From Gammaproteobacteria bacterium (lineage in GTDB: Bacteria > Pseudomonadota > Gammaproteobacteria > Pseudomonadales > Porticoccaceae): a stretch of 64,000 nt of DNA. Positions within the stretch are counted from its first letter, which is position 1; every line of letters begins with the position of its first letter. The stretch spans positions 163,209 through 227,208 of the forward strand of contig JACPPB010000009.1 in assembly GCA_016191205.1 (NCBI GenBank), in the 5' to 3' direction. The translations under genes were made by a program, and so were the position numbers. Below the pieces are notes generated by a model. The model worked only from the letters and a program-made list of their open reading frames with translations. It was not told the origin of the DNA and made no database searches. Below are positions 63,634 through 64,000 of the stretch, piece after piece.

Positions 63634-63672
63634 TGTCGATACACTTTGGCGACTGCCGCCAAAGTGTCGACA
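63634..63672. promoter_or_regulatory. Strong stem-loop upstream of cheW
   Basis: TGTCGA(ta)CACTTTGGCG pairs perfectly with CGCCAAAGTGTCGACA around a five-base loop, with only two bulged bases. It ends nine bases before the GGAG of cheW. No T-tract, so it is either an operator-like dyad, an mRNA processing or stabilising structure, or the terminator of lost upstream genes. Confidence 0.5.
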
Positions 63673-63689
63673 CTGACAGAGGAGTTGAG

Positions 63690-64000
63690 ATGAAAAACGA
63701 AATGCAAGCGCAACCTGCGGATAAAGACCAAAAGTTCAAGTGCGTAACCTTTTGTCTCGACGATGAAACCTACGGCATCAACGTGCTGCAGGTGCGAGAG
63801 GTGCTGCGCATGACCGACATCGCACCGGTTCCGGGTGCGCCCGACAAGGTTCTGGGTGTCATCAATTTGCGCGGCAGCGTGGTGACGGTGGTGGATGCGC
63901 GCAAAAGTTTCCGGATGGCCGCCAGGCCCGTGGACGAGGCTGCGCGCATTATTGTGGTGGAAGTCGACGAGCATGTCGTGGGTCTGTCCGTGGATGCCGT
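63690..64000 (+). CDS. cheW: Chemotaxis adaptor CheW, 3' end outside window
   Basis: Couples CheA to receptors. 103 residues visible: KCVTFCLDDETYGINVLQVR, then MTDIAPVPGAPDKVLGVINL, RGSVVTVVDARK, all typical CheW. AGGAG precedes the ATG. Truncated by the window edge. Confidence 0.93.
   Translation, partial: MKNEMQAQPADKDQKFKCVTFCLDDETYGINVLQVREVLRMTDIAPVPGAPDKVLGVINLRGSVVTVVDARKSFRMAARPVDEAARIIVVEVDEHVVGLSVDA

Overview
The window is GC-rich, gene-dense DNA from a gammaproteobacterium, probably near the Pseudomonadales or Nevskiales. Several gene orders point there: zur-znuC-znuB facing znuA and followed by thrB and polA, a divergent LysR/fpr pair like finR-fpr, and cheA-cheB-(motC)-cheW. 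The assignment rests on gene order and recognisable proteins only; no database search was possible.

Layout. (1) 1-2.3 kb: haem A synthase (partial), haem O synthase and SCO, a tightly overlapping cytochrome oxidase assembly set. (2) 2.4-5.9 kb: a PilZ protein and a zinc-uptake locus with two candidate Zur operators. (3) 6.1-9.3 kb: a DUF1329/DUF1302 envelope pair. (4) 9.4-13.4 kb: thrB (reverse strand) and polA. (5) 13.4-16.45 kb: an accessory island with hicAB, a second and divergent copy of the polA tail, a chimeric ORF, a dead REP-type transposase, and two integron-type gene cassettes with attC sites and no integrase. The cassettes carry a SIR2-like gene and a HigBA-like toxin-antitoxin pair. 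(6) 16.5-21.1 kb: a catabolic module (CoA-transferase, SMP-30 lactonase, Ltp-type thiolase fold plus DUF35 partner, cupin). (7) 21.3-24.2 kb: two copies of a structured ~150-nt element ending in the same intrinsic terminator (candidate sibling small RNAs) on either side of a secreted repeat protein gene. (8) 24.2-36.9 kb: serA, serC, SDR, acyl-CoA dehydrogenase, DUF488, gltD, gltB, uppP. (9) 37-39.6 kb: two L,D-transpeptidase-family genes, divergent. (10) 39.7-43.7 kb: a decayed type III restriction-modification locus interleaved with VapBC and other toxin-antitoxin remnants. (11) 43.8-54.7 kb: beta-CASP hydrolase, nitroreductase, GNAT and ATP-grasp genes, LysR/fpr, rhlE, sulfotransferase, a broken acyl-CoA synthetase, N-formylglutamate amidohydrolase. 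(12) 54.75-64 kb: a chemotaxis cluster (cheV, cheR, a PAS-containing receptor, cheA, cheB, cheW partial) that contains relics of fliK and motC.

The housekeeping genes look intact. Decay and novelty are concentrated in the 13.4-16.45 kb and 39.7-43.7 kb islands and between the chemotaxis genes. The most unusual items are the integrase-less cassette pair with a SIR2-type gene, the paired C-rich-loop RNA candidates with a compensatory base change, the displaced polA tail beyond hicAB, and the motor-gene relics inside an otherwise intact chemotaxis operon. No tRNA, rRNA or CRISPR array was seen.
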